Positions 45,835 to 55,996 of a DNA stretch of 64,000 nucleotides are shown in pieces. Positions within the stretch are counted from its first letter, which is position 1; each line of letters opens with the position of its first letter. Under the pieces are notes generated by a model that saw nothing but the letters and a program-made list of their open reading frames with translations, was not told where the DNA came from and did no database searches. The DNA comes from Taenia hydatigena. Lineage: Eukaryota; Platyhelminthes; Cestoda; Cyclophyllidea; Taeniidae. Location: the NCBI GenBank assembly GCA_036345935.2, contig JADWOT020000459.1, positions 1 to 64,000 on the forward strand, in the 5' to 3' direction. Position numbers and translations under genes: made by a program.

Positions 45835-45925
45835 AACATCTCACTTTGCTTAAATAAAATTCGCTGTCACATTAACCGTCTGTTTTTGTGGAGAGGAGTG
45901 GACAGATCAGTTGATGAGTTTGCAG
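45835..45925 (+). CDS. FN3-like half exon, right-arm copy, ends in phase 1
   Basis: The open frame reads KIRCHINRLFLWRGVDRS and ends in VDEFA at a phase-1 GTACGT donor. FLW at strand B and the phase-1 end match other half-domain exons. The 5' limit is unclear, because the frame is open back to 45673. It lies in a near-identical part of the arms. Confidence 0.33.
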
Positions 45926-48444
45926 GTACGTGAGTAAGAAATCAGGGAGCTTTGATTGCGTGTGGATAGGAGGTGTCATGTTAGTGGTTTTGGGCTGCTA
46001 TGCTTGGCTTCATGGCTGGGCTTTCAGTGTTTAATGTGCAGCAGCAATGGTGCTGTCGCGGCGGCCTCCGTTGACCAGCTGATCTGGTCGCTCAACTGAG
46101 GTGGGAGGGGAAGAGTAGGATCATGCCGCGATGGTTGGAGCTTACGCCATCGATGTAGTGCAGACGCACAATAAGGGAAGGATGTTTAGAGAGTGAGATG
46201 TGCCGTCTATGTTGAAGGGTGGAAGCACGACACAGTTGTTGAGTGCACTGGGGCTTAATAGAGGCGTGTAGTGCATAATTGGTACACCAAACCCAAGTAG
46301 CGTTTGAGAGCACCGATGTAGGTTACCAGGTGAAATGCATTAGAGGAGTAGTGAGCTTGACAACTGATCGATTACTACTCGTGCCATGTACCCAGTGCCC
46401 ACTCCATTCCTCTGATGACTTTTCTCAACCAAATAACCCGCTTTCATTTGAATCACTCCACAGTTATTTTCTGGTCAGGGGTGACTGCAGGACTGCGAAG
46501 ACTCGACTATCTTACCAACCAAGTGCTGCATGTGATGCTGGACTACAGAAGGCCAGTGAATGTTGATCTTCATTTCGAGCTGGCCCAACTGATTATTACG
46601 TAGACTGGTCTGCTAATTAAATGAGTGGGGTGTGAAGTTCCTTTTGTGGCAGGAGGCTTCTAGTAGATGGTGCAGTAAATGGAGTGGCCCACTTGTTGTG
46701 TGCCCCTATGTTCATTGTGTTGGTGAGAAGGACGGTGCTCTGTCTGGCGATTCGAATTGGCTTATCAAATGAGGTGGGAATGTTTTGTATTCATCTTAGT
46801 CTATTTTAAACGGTATGCATGTGGACATCAAAGGTGGTATCATGAATAACAATGCAATACATATTCTTGTGCTAGAATTTGAAGACTTGCTGCTGAATGC
46901 AAAGTGGAATTTGATGAAAGGATGTAGCTAGAGAATGCCCCGAATCAATTAAATGCGTAATATGGTAGACACTGACATAAAATGTCAACGGATGCAATGG
47001 TACTAGCATAATTTGCGAGATCTTAAAATCTGCAGAGTTAGGTATCAGAAGCCATCACAGCAACCATCTGCGTCTGCCTCGCGCCAACTCTCGTGACACG
47101 CACTCGTTTTGACCACGTCAGTATAGTAGGACGACGCCGTGCAACGAATGCATTAGACATGCGCATGGAAAGGCTTTACTATCACATCGACGACACACGA
47201 GTACTTCTGCGCGCACAGACGTTGAGGATCCCGCCACAAATATGATAAGCCTTCCTTCATGCCGGTAGAGCTCAGAACGACATGGAAGGACAAGAGCTGA
47301 ATTCCACTGAGAAATCAGAAATCGCTTTGACCGTGATTTTTAACTGGTACTTCTTTATAGACATGTCAAATAAATTTGGAGTAACTGATAGCGGTATCAA
47401 CAATGGCCTGCTTTGTTTAACCACAACATTAAACGTTATACGCACCTCTTCACCTCGAATCCAGTTTAGACAGGTGAATTGCAATTCAGAGTGGATAGAT
47501 GGAGCTGTTGGATGTGATCAGCGCTGGCTTTCATTCATGGATCTGGACCTTACCACAGTTGCTGCCTCTTAGATCGACCACAAACCATTTCACACACACG
47601 CACACATATGCAGTGACGCATACTAATTCACGAATTCATATTGGGCTAAAAATATCACCACCCTCATATTTACTGGGCATCAATAAAGGGGACATATAAT
47701 GCAGTACTCACGCCGACTCTAATATAAGCTGAGTTCTTTGTAGAAACCGCAGACTAAAGTGTTAAATTTGAGTAGCCATTTGTTACAACCTGGATAGCCT
47801 ACGGGCGCGAGTGACCCGAATCCGTTCCATCCCCGACCGTTTGGGCTGGCGAAAAGGTCACCTTACAGATGGCTCTGATGCCCGACGCAAATGCATCACC
47901 GCGGTCACATACCATGCATACATACATACGTACATGCATGCATGTGTGCGTGCGTATGCGTTGCGACTGGCCAATGGACACTGGCCCTGAGGCACCTGGT
48001 CAGCTCAGTCAAGCCTGTCTACTAGTAGCTGTTTTTGTTGCGGGCTTGCGATTGGTGGTAGCGAGCGTAAAATTCAGCTAACGCAGTGTTCCATGAAACG
48101 GTAAGGCATAACTGAGCGCGCAAACACATAAAGTGACGCCCTGAAATTGCCATCCTTCCAAACGATTGCAAAAAATGTACCTTTTTGCTGCATGCGATGT
48201 GGGCTTGCTGGCCAAAGCGCATATACCAATACGGTAGAATGTAGGGAAATACACGATGGATTCGGCTTTCTTCAAATTCAACGTCACGACTTTCTTTGTA
48301 AAATATGCTGTGTTTCGAATAGTGGGTTTGTTTCATTCATCTCGTCGCGTGCTGTTAGGTAGTCCCTTTAGAATGACATGAACAACCCGAGTCGATTCAG
48401 GTCCATGTAGGCGACTTCAAGGAAGGTACTTTCTCGTTCGGGAT

Positions 48445-48571
48445 TTGCTCTACCCTCTACCCTCCAGGTTGGAGAGTCTGCGATACCGCGTGTCTGATAT
48501 GCTGCAGTTGGGAAGTATGATGATCATCTCGAGGGTCAGCAATGTGCGAGGTTCGGCGCGTGTGCATTCTG
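48445..48571 (+). CDS. FN3-like half exon, right-arm copy, ends in phase 1
   Basis: The frame reads LPSRLESLRYRVSD, then MLQLGSMMIISRVSN, ending in phase 1 at GTGAGT. The Pro-led strand and V-S-D turn parallel VPESIRNLDHI at 28.8-29.0 kb. Trp is absent. The 5' boundary is not defined. Splice end and phase are the best evidence. Confidence 0.36.
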
Positions 48572-49156
48572 GTGAGTGGTTCTTGCACTTCACTGCAAAC
48601 AAAAGAAAGCAGCTAGCTGCACAGTTTATCTGTCAGTGCAGTGACTCTAAGCACTGATCCAGCCTCATTTCTCGCTGTTTCGCCTTCATCATCACCTTCA
48701 CACACACACAATAATGCAGAATTTGAGTGCGTCTCTTTCGTCATCGGCTAGTGTTGAGATGTTGTGCGGTGTACGGTAAGATAGATTGCATAGAATTTGC
48801 AGCCAAATGTTGATTAAACGCCTTTTGATCCTTTTGGACGTAATATATGCTGCCGTGCCCTCCTCTACCTCCATTTACAATCTGAAGGGTCAACATGGTG
48901 TGTTGCAGCAGATGCATCTGCTAGTATGGGAAACGCATGCGAAATGGAGCAACTAAATGAGGGTCAAATTGTGTCACTTAGCTGGGAGTTGGTTGGCCCC
49001 GCCCAGTTACGGAACTGGTGCATCCGATCACTTGTTACCCAAAGCGTGCATTCGAACATGCATGTGCAGCCTTGTATCTCGTCGTTGCGAGCACCGTCCT
49101 AGCACCCATCTTGCACGTTTACCCACTCCAATTTCGTATCCCATTCGTAATGTACT

Positions 49157-49331
49157 TTGATTTGGCCACAATTCTTTATGCTGCATCGTAATTGCTTGTG
49201 TAAGAAGTTGGTTTTGCTGCCCAGGCAGTGTGTTGATGAGACGGATTCCATCATCAAGGTCTCCTTCCTGGCAAAAATAGACTGGATCCCTTCATCGTCA
49301 TACGCCTCTTATTTGGCACACATGATTGTTG
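49157..49331 (+). CDS. FN3-like N-half exon, right-arm copy, ends in phase 1
   Basis: The frame contains VDETDSIIKVSFLAKIDWIP and then SYASYLAHMIV, ending in phase 1 at GTGAGC. The I-K-V-x-F, Trp-x-Pro and following Tyr give a convincing FN3 strand A-B-C layout. The next candidate exon starts in phase 1 at 49453, which fits. Confidence 0.42.
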
Positions 49332-49452
49332 GTGAGCAGTTTTGACAATCAGTACTGCTAAGCATTGTCACGTGCATATCGATGCATTAAAATATGGGGT
49401 CGTGTTATCACTGTTGTGTAAGGTGGTAAAGATATGAACTGTAGGCCTTTAG

Positions 49453-49649
49453 TGGAATCGAATGTCAACATGCATGCACATGGAACTGGATGCATGAAGT
49501 TCTGGTTGAATCAGCCAGCATATAGAAATGCACGAGTGCATGGATATTGTTGCAGTGAGGCTGGCTGCAGAATTATGCATGCAAGAACGAAGGTTGGAGG
49601 CGAAGAATTTGCAATGAACAAGACGTTGCTTCCCAGCATACCGGTTTAA
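49453..49649 (+). CDS. FN3-like exon, right-arm copy
   Basis: After GGCCTTTAG a phase-1 frame gives VESNVNMHAHGTG, CMKFWLNQP, then RVHGYCC. This is close in layout to NVQMHV, NMTWDLPP and TGYVITC of the clear FN3 exon at 63.43 kb: strand A, Trp in strand B, Gly-Tyr in strand C. Four Cys are present. It ends in TAA at 49647-49649 after LLPSIPV, before the expected strand F, so the domain may be truncated or continue after a GTTTAA donor. Confidence 0.43.
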
Positions 49650-49863
49650 AGTATTGAGGAGCGCAAAGGCACACGTGATTGCAGATGAATTTGGCTTGGA
49701 CCAAACGTGCATGCAATTTTTTTATTTAAATTAAGCTACTAAACATATGTGCAAGCAAAAGGACATTGAGATGGCAACGATACCCTACACAACAGTATCT
49801 CTGTAAGTCGCGAAAAGTCGGCTCTACCTTTCTTAGGATTACTATTGCCGTTAAATAATGCAG

Positions 49864-49887
49864 GCAATTCAGACACCGACCAATTCA
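49864..49887 (+). CDS. Candidate 24-nt micro-exon, phase 1-1
   Basis: AATGCAG, 24 nt, then GTAAGA. In phase 1 it codes for GNSDTDQF plus Ser at the junction. It lies 215 nt after the FN3-like exon at 49453-49649, just outside the palindrome, so only the right-arm gene copy could use it. The pyrimidine tract is weak. Confidence 0.3.
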
Positions 49888-50329
49888 GTAAGATGGATCC
49901 ATTCTACTCAATGAAGGCCTCTCAATCCTCAAACATTGCCTTTACGCCTGATCTCTTCTTCATAGGAACCATTACTGTGCTAAACACAATTCCCATCGGC
50001 CGTACCAGGCAGGATAAAGGCACCATTTAGCATTACCTCCACCACAGCTGTCCCTGTATTTTATCACCACTTGTGGTGGCATGCTAACTGGACACGTTGT
50101 CAGCTCAAGAAACTGCGCGGAGTTTTGTGACCTTTGGCATCATATATTGGCGTAAAGTAAAATCGGCTTTTTAGAATTAAGTATCTGCACATGTTCCCAC
50201 AAAGAGTGTGGAAAATAATGTAACAAAAACGAATCATTTCATTTGTTCTGATTGAAGCTTACATGAGCCAAAATTAAGAAAGCCATTTCTATAAGGCATT
50301 TTACAAATTCGCACTCATGTGCATATAAA

Positions 50330-50600
50330 TAGTACAATTGCAAGCATCGATATCGAAATTCACACTCTTGTGTCTCTATCGATGCTACGAACTTACATTC
50401 AGTGGGAGCAGAATTTGCACACACGTGTTGATTAATGCTACAAAATTGCATTCAGTGAGCGCAAAATTCGCTGTCTCGTTTAAAAAAAGTGCTAAAAATT
50501 GCAATAAGTTTAAGCCCAATTCGGATTCTCGGATAAATCAGAACTACAAAATTGCATTCAGTGACAGGGAAATTCGCTGCCCCGTGCTACGCGCCCTTCC
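50330..50600 (+). repeat. Degenerate repeat of ATTGCATTCAGTG type
   Basis: Three or more units near 50385, 50435 and 50545. Each has a CTACAAAATT-like block, then CATTCAGTG, then an (A/G)AATT(C/T)GC block and a CGTG-like end. Spacing is uneven (about 50 and 110 nt). An open frame crosses the array (50338-50739), but its composition follows the repeat and I do not call it a gene. Confidence 0.5.
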
Positions 50601-51529
50601 TACAATTTGTACTGAAAGGTTTGGTTGCGTTGTGATTAATAACCATCAAAAGGAAATGAAGCAAGCACACTGCAATAGATTGAGGTTGGCAGAGGTTGCC
50701 CCATTGATAGATGCAATGAGGTGGTGTTGTGCGGTATAGAACTGCCGAACAAATCATCTCAACAACGCTAAGCAAGTACCTAAGAAACCAGCTGCGCGCA
50801 CAACTGGATTCTGTCGAATGCGTATCAAAGGCACTATGTGCGGGTTAAGTATGATGAAACCACATCTACTGCGGACTGACCCTTCGTCTCTGCTTCATCA
50901 ATCAAGGTTCCATTCATCCATTGTTCCATTAAATGGTCTGATATTGATTGTGTGAATTCTTGAGAAGTCATTGCAACAGACTCTTAACGGGTTCTTCTCT
51001 CCTACGACATCCTTTCCATTTCAGATTACAATTGCTACAATCAAAAGAATAGATGTTAGGACCTTGTCTGAGTTGGAAATTTTTGAAGCAGCATAAGATT
51101 AATAGAAGGATTACATCTTCAAAGACTTTTAAATCTTCAAAGTCTACAAATCAAAAAGTGATGACAAACGTTACTGAATGAGATTAAATTAAAGTTACAT
51201 ATAGAATAGGGACTTGCAAGTGTAACTTACTGATAAATGAGGAGAGGCTGCACGTCCAACATCGCTAGAGCCAGCCTGATTCACTGTAGAAAGATGCAGG
51301 AAAACAAGTGCAGCCTCGAAGTTGTTCACGAGCTAGACGTCTTAGCAACAAAATTTGTCGCAGGCAGACTAATCAGCTAGTCTAGAGGGCAATGCCTAAA
51401 ACGCAGTGACTATTGAGGGAAAACCGTGAATGATGAATGCATAAGATGCAATCAAGTGGCATGAAGATCGCCTGCTCATGTATAGACATTAATGCGATTT
51501 GAGGCAACCGAAAGATTGAAAGCGAAGAA

Positions 51530-51667
51530 TGTGATGATAGTTGAGGAAAAAATTTGCTCACCTGTGCTTATGCGACTTTCACAAGCTACCCCAGACATTT
51601 GTCCAGTTTTCATCTGTCCTGGACAATGGTGGATTGAAAGTCCTTCGCAGTATCTTCTCTTTTGTTA
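51530..51667 (+). CDS. Segment D terminal frame, copy 2
   Basis: It keeps ICSPVLMRLSQATPDIC and GQWWIESPSQYLL of copy 1 and stops at TAA slightly earlier. Here it lies upstream of, not after, the FN3 exon of segment C, so it cannot serve as that gene's 3' exon unless the segment is in tandem. Confidence 0.3.
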
Positions 51668-52192
51668 ATCTAAATGTTCAACTTGTTAAAATACAACATT
51701 TAAATAAGTAAGAACACTGTACAACGATTGCCAAAGAAGAATCCGGTCGAACGTGTGAATAAGACGGTTGTTAGAATGAATACCAAAAGAATAACATGAA
51801 AGTAAACAAAGATCCACACCCTTGCAACGCAAATGTAGATTGATGGCATGAGGTGGTTGCGGTATCACAGATTGCTTGTCTAACACAAGGGAAGAAATGA
51901 TACTTCTTGAGGCAGGCTTGCAAACAGGATGAGTAAAGAAAGTAAGAGGTTGTCTGCGTCGTTGCCACTTTTAAATTAAGAAGAAAATGCGCCTTGTAGT
52001 GAGCGTACGCAGCTCACATCCACCGTGCTACATTCCAGCTCACCAATTAAAGCAGCAGGGTTTTCTCATCAAATTCTGCCCCATTATATCTAATCCCCAA
52101 CATATTATCTATAGTGAGCACAGACTTCCTTACCACTTCTCAATAACAAAAGGAATGTTAGGATGAAAACCACAACCAGTAAGTCATCGAAT

Positions 52193-52558
52193 TCATTTCT
52201 CATGACTGACGCAAATGCAACCACCAAAGAGCAATTCGATGATAACGAAAATCGACAGGAAGATTGAAAACATGTCCACCAGTAAAAACGAAGTAAACAA
52301 ACAAAGACGGAATTTTCTCATTTTTAGTGCTATACATAACTTGACTAGGATAAACACCTCTCCTTTCAATTCGACTCCTAATTTAGTGCATTGAGTCACC
52401 GCAGCATCGCGTCTATTTCTATGCCTCTCCTCTTCTTTATTTACCTCCTCACATTTATCCTGTAATGCTTCACACCATAACACAAACACTCTTTCTGAGT
52501 TGCTGCTCACCGATGAAATTGGGAACTTCGTACTACTCTTCCTTCTCGTCTGGCACAA
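52193..52558 (-). CDS. Membrane-anchor exon, copy 2 (- strand)
   Basis: It encodes EEVNKEEERHRN, a Thr-Gln-Cys segment, KMRK, and a hydrophobic stretch with SFLLVDMFSIFLSIFVII, then ends at a stop. It is the inverted partner of 19265-19531, with conservative changes and no break in frame. The longer N-terminal part of this frame includes sequence that is not open in copy 1, so the real exon probably starts near DKCEEV. Confidence 0.45.
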   Translation of the reverse strand: MCQTRRKSSTKFPISSVSSNSERVFVLWCEALQDKCEEVNKEEERHRNRRDAAVTQCTKLGVELKGEVFILVKLCIALKMRKFRLCLFTSFLLVDMFSIFLSIFVIIELLFGGCICVSHEK

Positions 52559-53084
52559 ATCTAGGACCTTTGGAGGAAATAATTCAGTAAACTATCCGAA
52601 CAATACTTCACATTAGGAAATACCACTTGCGGATGCTTATACGAGGTAGGAAAAGAACCCGCAAGCAGGAACTTAAGTAGTTGTAAGCTAAATGTTCACA
52701 AATTTCAATGCGATGAAGACGATAAATTAGACGGATGGTAGCGAAGACTAGAAAGAACTTTTACAACACAGCGTGATATCTTTGCAACCTCGACGGTGGT
52801 TGGAACAACTTAACAGACGGCCTGACAACGAGGATGTCCGCAGTGAGGCGTTAGTTGAATGGTGACTACAGTGCCGAAGGTAGACTAGCCGATTGTACCT
52901 CGGGATGATGACCTGAAGCAACGCAAATTCACAGTTTTATTTAGGAAAGGAAATGCGAATAGCAATGCAAACACTCTGCCTTGCAAACATTTAAGTAGAA
53001 CTTGTAATGCCATGTTTGTGATACCAAAGCGTATTGTGTCAATTACCATAATTAATGAGGGTGTTAAGGACGAACTTCCCGAAT

Positions 53085-53640
53085 TCAAACTCCTAAGGCA
53101 CAAGTCCTTCCTCCAACTTCAATGCATTAACTTATTTTATGCTCCAGCAACCAGTAAACTTCACCAGCCATTCCTTCGAAAGTGAGTCCAGTTATTTCTG
53201 CGCGCATCGTTGGTCGCTACATGTTACGTGACGGATGTTGGTGCAAAGTATGAATGCCTTACTCGAACAATCGTGCCTATTGATTATAAGCATGATCTTG
53301 TTCTCAATTTCGCAAGTCTCACGAAACTGTGCTTAAAGCATTAGATAGCCTGAATTTTTAGCTATCTCTAGCTCCACGGAAACGCGTCCCGTGAAAGTGG
53401 AACTTGTGAAATTTGGAACAAGATCAAGCTTGTGATTGATGGGCATGATTGTACGAAGAAGACGTTCATGCTTTGCACCAAATCCGCCATGTTTCATGTA
53501 GCGACTAACGATGCTCGAAGAAATTACTGCACCTTTTTTCGAAGGTGTCGGCGGCGGAAACGATGGGTTGTTGGAGCATTAAAACAATTTAATGCATCAG
53601 AGCTGAAGAGAGGACTTGTGCCTTAGGAGCTTGTATTAGG
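53085..53640. repeat. Fold-back element, copy 2
   Basis: Arms pair about position 53355. The centre is a small hairpin with AGATAGC at 53343-53349 and GCTATCT at 53361-53367. Sequence at 53210-53340 is mirrored at 53370-53540, and 53085-53160 at 53563-53640. Unlike copy 1, pairing here runs almost to the centre, so this copy is the more complete palindrome. Confidence 0.65.
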
Positions 53641-53842
53641 CAAGCGCGTTCTAAACGCTTTAATTAGTTATGGTAATTGACACATTTTGCTTTGGTATCA
53701 CGATCGAGCTTTTACAAATCATACTAAGAGTTCTATATATTTACTTTTTTCTCTTGGTCTTCAAACCCCCTAGGCGAGCAGACTGACTGCGAAAGGTCAC
53801 TCACATTAGCAGCACTTAGGGCGGAGAACAGAAGCTGGATGT

Positions 53843-54040
53843 ATGCGCGCCTGGAACACACTTGCGCCTCCTACAGTCCTGACGATCCATCACGAGATTC
53901 GTGTTCACCGAACGCATCTCACGCATCTAAAAGCAGTCATAAAATGGTCCCTCGATCTCTCGCGTTCCGTTTCTGGTGTTGTCGTCAGCGGCAGTCCCCC
54001 TTCTTTCGTCAAGGCCCAAAGCCGTCTTCGTTGCCATTAG
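53843..54040 (+). CDS. FN3-like exon in segment C, copy 2
   Basis: The frame reads LAPPTVLTIHHEIRVH, then LKAVIKWSLDLSRSVSGVVV and PPSFV, ending in TAG. The Pro-led strand, Trp in strand B and VSGVV in strand C fit an FN3 N-terminal half. Copy 1 has the same peptide but an in-frame TGA. An overlapping frame from 53976 supplies DELPSCRFYI, which could be strand E after a splice or frameshift. Confidence 0.43.
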   Translation: MRAWNTLAPPTVLTIHHEIRVHRTHLTHLKAVIKWSLDLSRSVSGVVVSGSPPSFVKAQSRLRCH

Positions 54041-55073
54041 CAGATGTGGCTTTTACGGACGCATCTTGACTGATGGCAGAGATGAGTTACCTTCATGTAG
54101 GTTCTACATTGATCAAGGAATCCTCGAAGACGTATGCCTGCTTATAAACGCAGGGGTGATGAAGGCGGTTCTGATCATGTCTGTCTCCTGTAGTTTATTG
54201 TGGCAGTTGATCAGAGTGGCTGCTCTTTTGTTTCGTAAAAATCCTTTGATGCAACATTTTAAGGTTATTTTTTGTCAGGTGGGTTATTACATGTAACCGC
54301 TTGATATCATCTCCTTATCTCATTCTTTCGTGCAGTTGTGTCTCTGCAAAGAAATCGCGCCGGTTTTTAACATTTAAACGTGTTTTAACGCTTGTCGCAT
54401 TGAAGTGCGAGAAGTGGTGTTATTTGCAGAAGTACATGAAATTATGTGCGGGTGCGCTTTCAACTGAGCTTTTATTACCAAAGTAGCCGACATAGGAATT
54501 GAAGCAACAAAGTGATAGTTAGACTTATGTAGCTAAAGTGAAGTTTGCTTGATTTGACCCCTATCAACTAGTTCGAAACTGATTCAATGTGTGACATGGG
54601 GAAAAGAGAAACGTCGCCATGAGAATCCCAAAAAGTGCGACAAAAGGGGCTGGAGCCCATACAGTTTTCCATCCTTTTTTAGTTCATTATGGAAGAATCA
54701 TGAATTCGTACTGCCTTACTAATATGAAGATAATCTAAGCCTCGCATGATTCTAAACTGCAGCACAAGATGATGAAATATTGAGTGAATGCAGTAAAGGC
54801 TTAGGCATTACGATGTTAGAAAGACTAGAGTTGGTTGGGATGGATGCTGTTCACGTGGTTCGGCTTGTGCCATGTCCTGATATTAGGATAGATGAAGATA
54901 AGATAAGCTAGTCCTTTTGCCTCCATGACATGAGGAAGGTGAGAACAGGACGTTTACTGAACTCGGCGGTTGTATGTGCTACATTTCATTAGTGCCTTGA
55001 GGAATCGCATTGCTTTGCATTCCAAAATTCCTCCACTAATCATCTGTTTTAATTTCACTGCCTTCCTTTTACG

Positions 55074-55190
55074 GACACGAAGGCTTCCATTCCAGTACTT
55101 GTCGAAAGGCTTTGGTGGTAGAATTGATGCACCCCTTCCTCTTCCACTCCATGTGATTGAAGTGACCTCATTGCTGTTTCGTTCAAGCAA
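55074..55190 (-). CDS. Possible FN3-like half exon
   Basis: On the - strand a GAACGAAACAG acceptor opens a frame with NEVTSITWSGRGRG, LPPKPFDKYWNGS and then a basic run. TSITW and a following Lys-Tyr suit FN3 strands B and C. Donor GTGTCC or GTAAAA would end it. It lies next to the 55.8-56.3 kb exons on the same strand. Confidence 0.3.
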
Positions 55191-55798
55191 ATGATAATTC
55201 GTACTTAGAAGACCAACTTTGTGAAGCGACACAACTCAAGGAACTGAAACATGATTGCGTAGGAAGCGATTTCGCCTGACAGTAGGAGAGCAGCGGGAGT
55301 GGCATTCAACCATTGACGCGAACAATGCATGGAAGCCAAGGCTATCAAAACTGCTTATATGGCAGGAGAGTGTTTAGGGCTTTGTGTTAGCCACACCAAT
55401 GCAATCGAATGACTAGAAGTGCTCCATATGACAAGTCTTCTGCTCAAATTATGGCCAATCCTAATAGGTAGATGGAAAGGATGGAGTCTATTCGTCTCAT
55501 ACACAGTGGATTGCTGCTTGTTAAGCGGTGATGGCAAAACCCAAACTCTGTTCAAAGCCTAACACCATTAGAATAAAAAGCAAGGAGTATTTTGCAGTTC
55601 TGTTGCTGTTACTCACCTGAGTTAGTAGCATTAGCCACACATCAACTCAATAAAGTTGGTCGACAGAATTGCGAACGAGGTTTGTATTTACTTCTGAAAG
55701 CACCATCAAATCCAGTATAGTTCTGCGTCAGTGGGTAAATAAGCGCTGAGTCTCTAGTGTGAATAAAACAATAAGATTCTCAATTCAATTCGTCTTAC

Positions 55799-55996
55799 TT
55801 TGTATCTACTGCTGGACTTCAAATAAATTATCGCTATTTCGATAGTCGACCCGTTATATCCAAACGGCTTCCGCTTATATACGTAAATACTCTGCCCCTT
55901 GTCCATTTCCTTCCAATTCATATTCCATTTCAATGCCACAATATGCGGCAACAGCGGCGGGAACACAGACAGGTCAAGCTTCGTTGCACACATGAG
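55799..55996 (-). CDS. FN3-like domain exon, phase 0-0
   Basis: On the - strand an ACATTGGCAG acceptor and a GTAAGA donor bound 198 nt (66 codons, phase 0 both ends). The peptide has KLDLSVFPPLLPHIVALKW, SIYVYKRKP, and then IIYLKSSSRYK. This is a strand-B Trp, strand-C Tyr-x-Tyr and the Leu-x-x-x-x-x-Tyr motif between strands E and F, so almost the whole FN3 domain is present. Good splice sites at both ends make this one of the better - strand calls. Confidence 0.52.

Larger units (their letters stand above)
44880..49775 (-). repeat. Palindrome right arm, about 4.9 kb
   Basis: Reverse complement of 36955-42080. It lacks the 162-bp and 71-bp segments found in the left arm. At the outer end homology stops at AGATGGCAACG, mirrored by the CTGCCATCT boundary near 36950. 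At the inner end it fades gradually near 44880. Confidence 0.95.
51300..55060 (+). repeat. Second locus of segments A-D, rearranged
   Basis: Order here is D (51300-51795), A inverted (51795-52770), B (52786-53400), C (53567-55060). Joins are tight, with A following D directly. At the first locus A stands alone 3.3 kb upstream of B-C-D. Moving D to the front is a circular permutation, and A has also flipped. About 250 bp near 54320-54570 are present only here. Confidence 0.78.

Noticed and set aside
36955..49775. Palindrome as pure assembly fold-back artefact
   Set aside because: Arms differ by indels of 162 and 71 bp and many substitutions in the middle, and the spacer is unique. An artefact would give uniform identity. 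A haplotype mix still needs long reads to exclude.
50338..50739. 133-codon frame as a gene
   Set aside because: It runs through a degenerate repeat array and its residues follow the repeat units.
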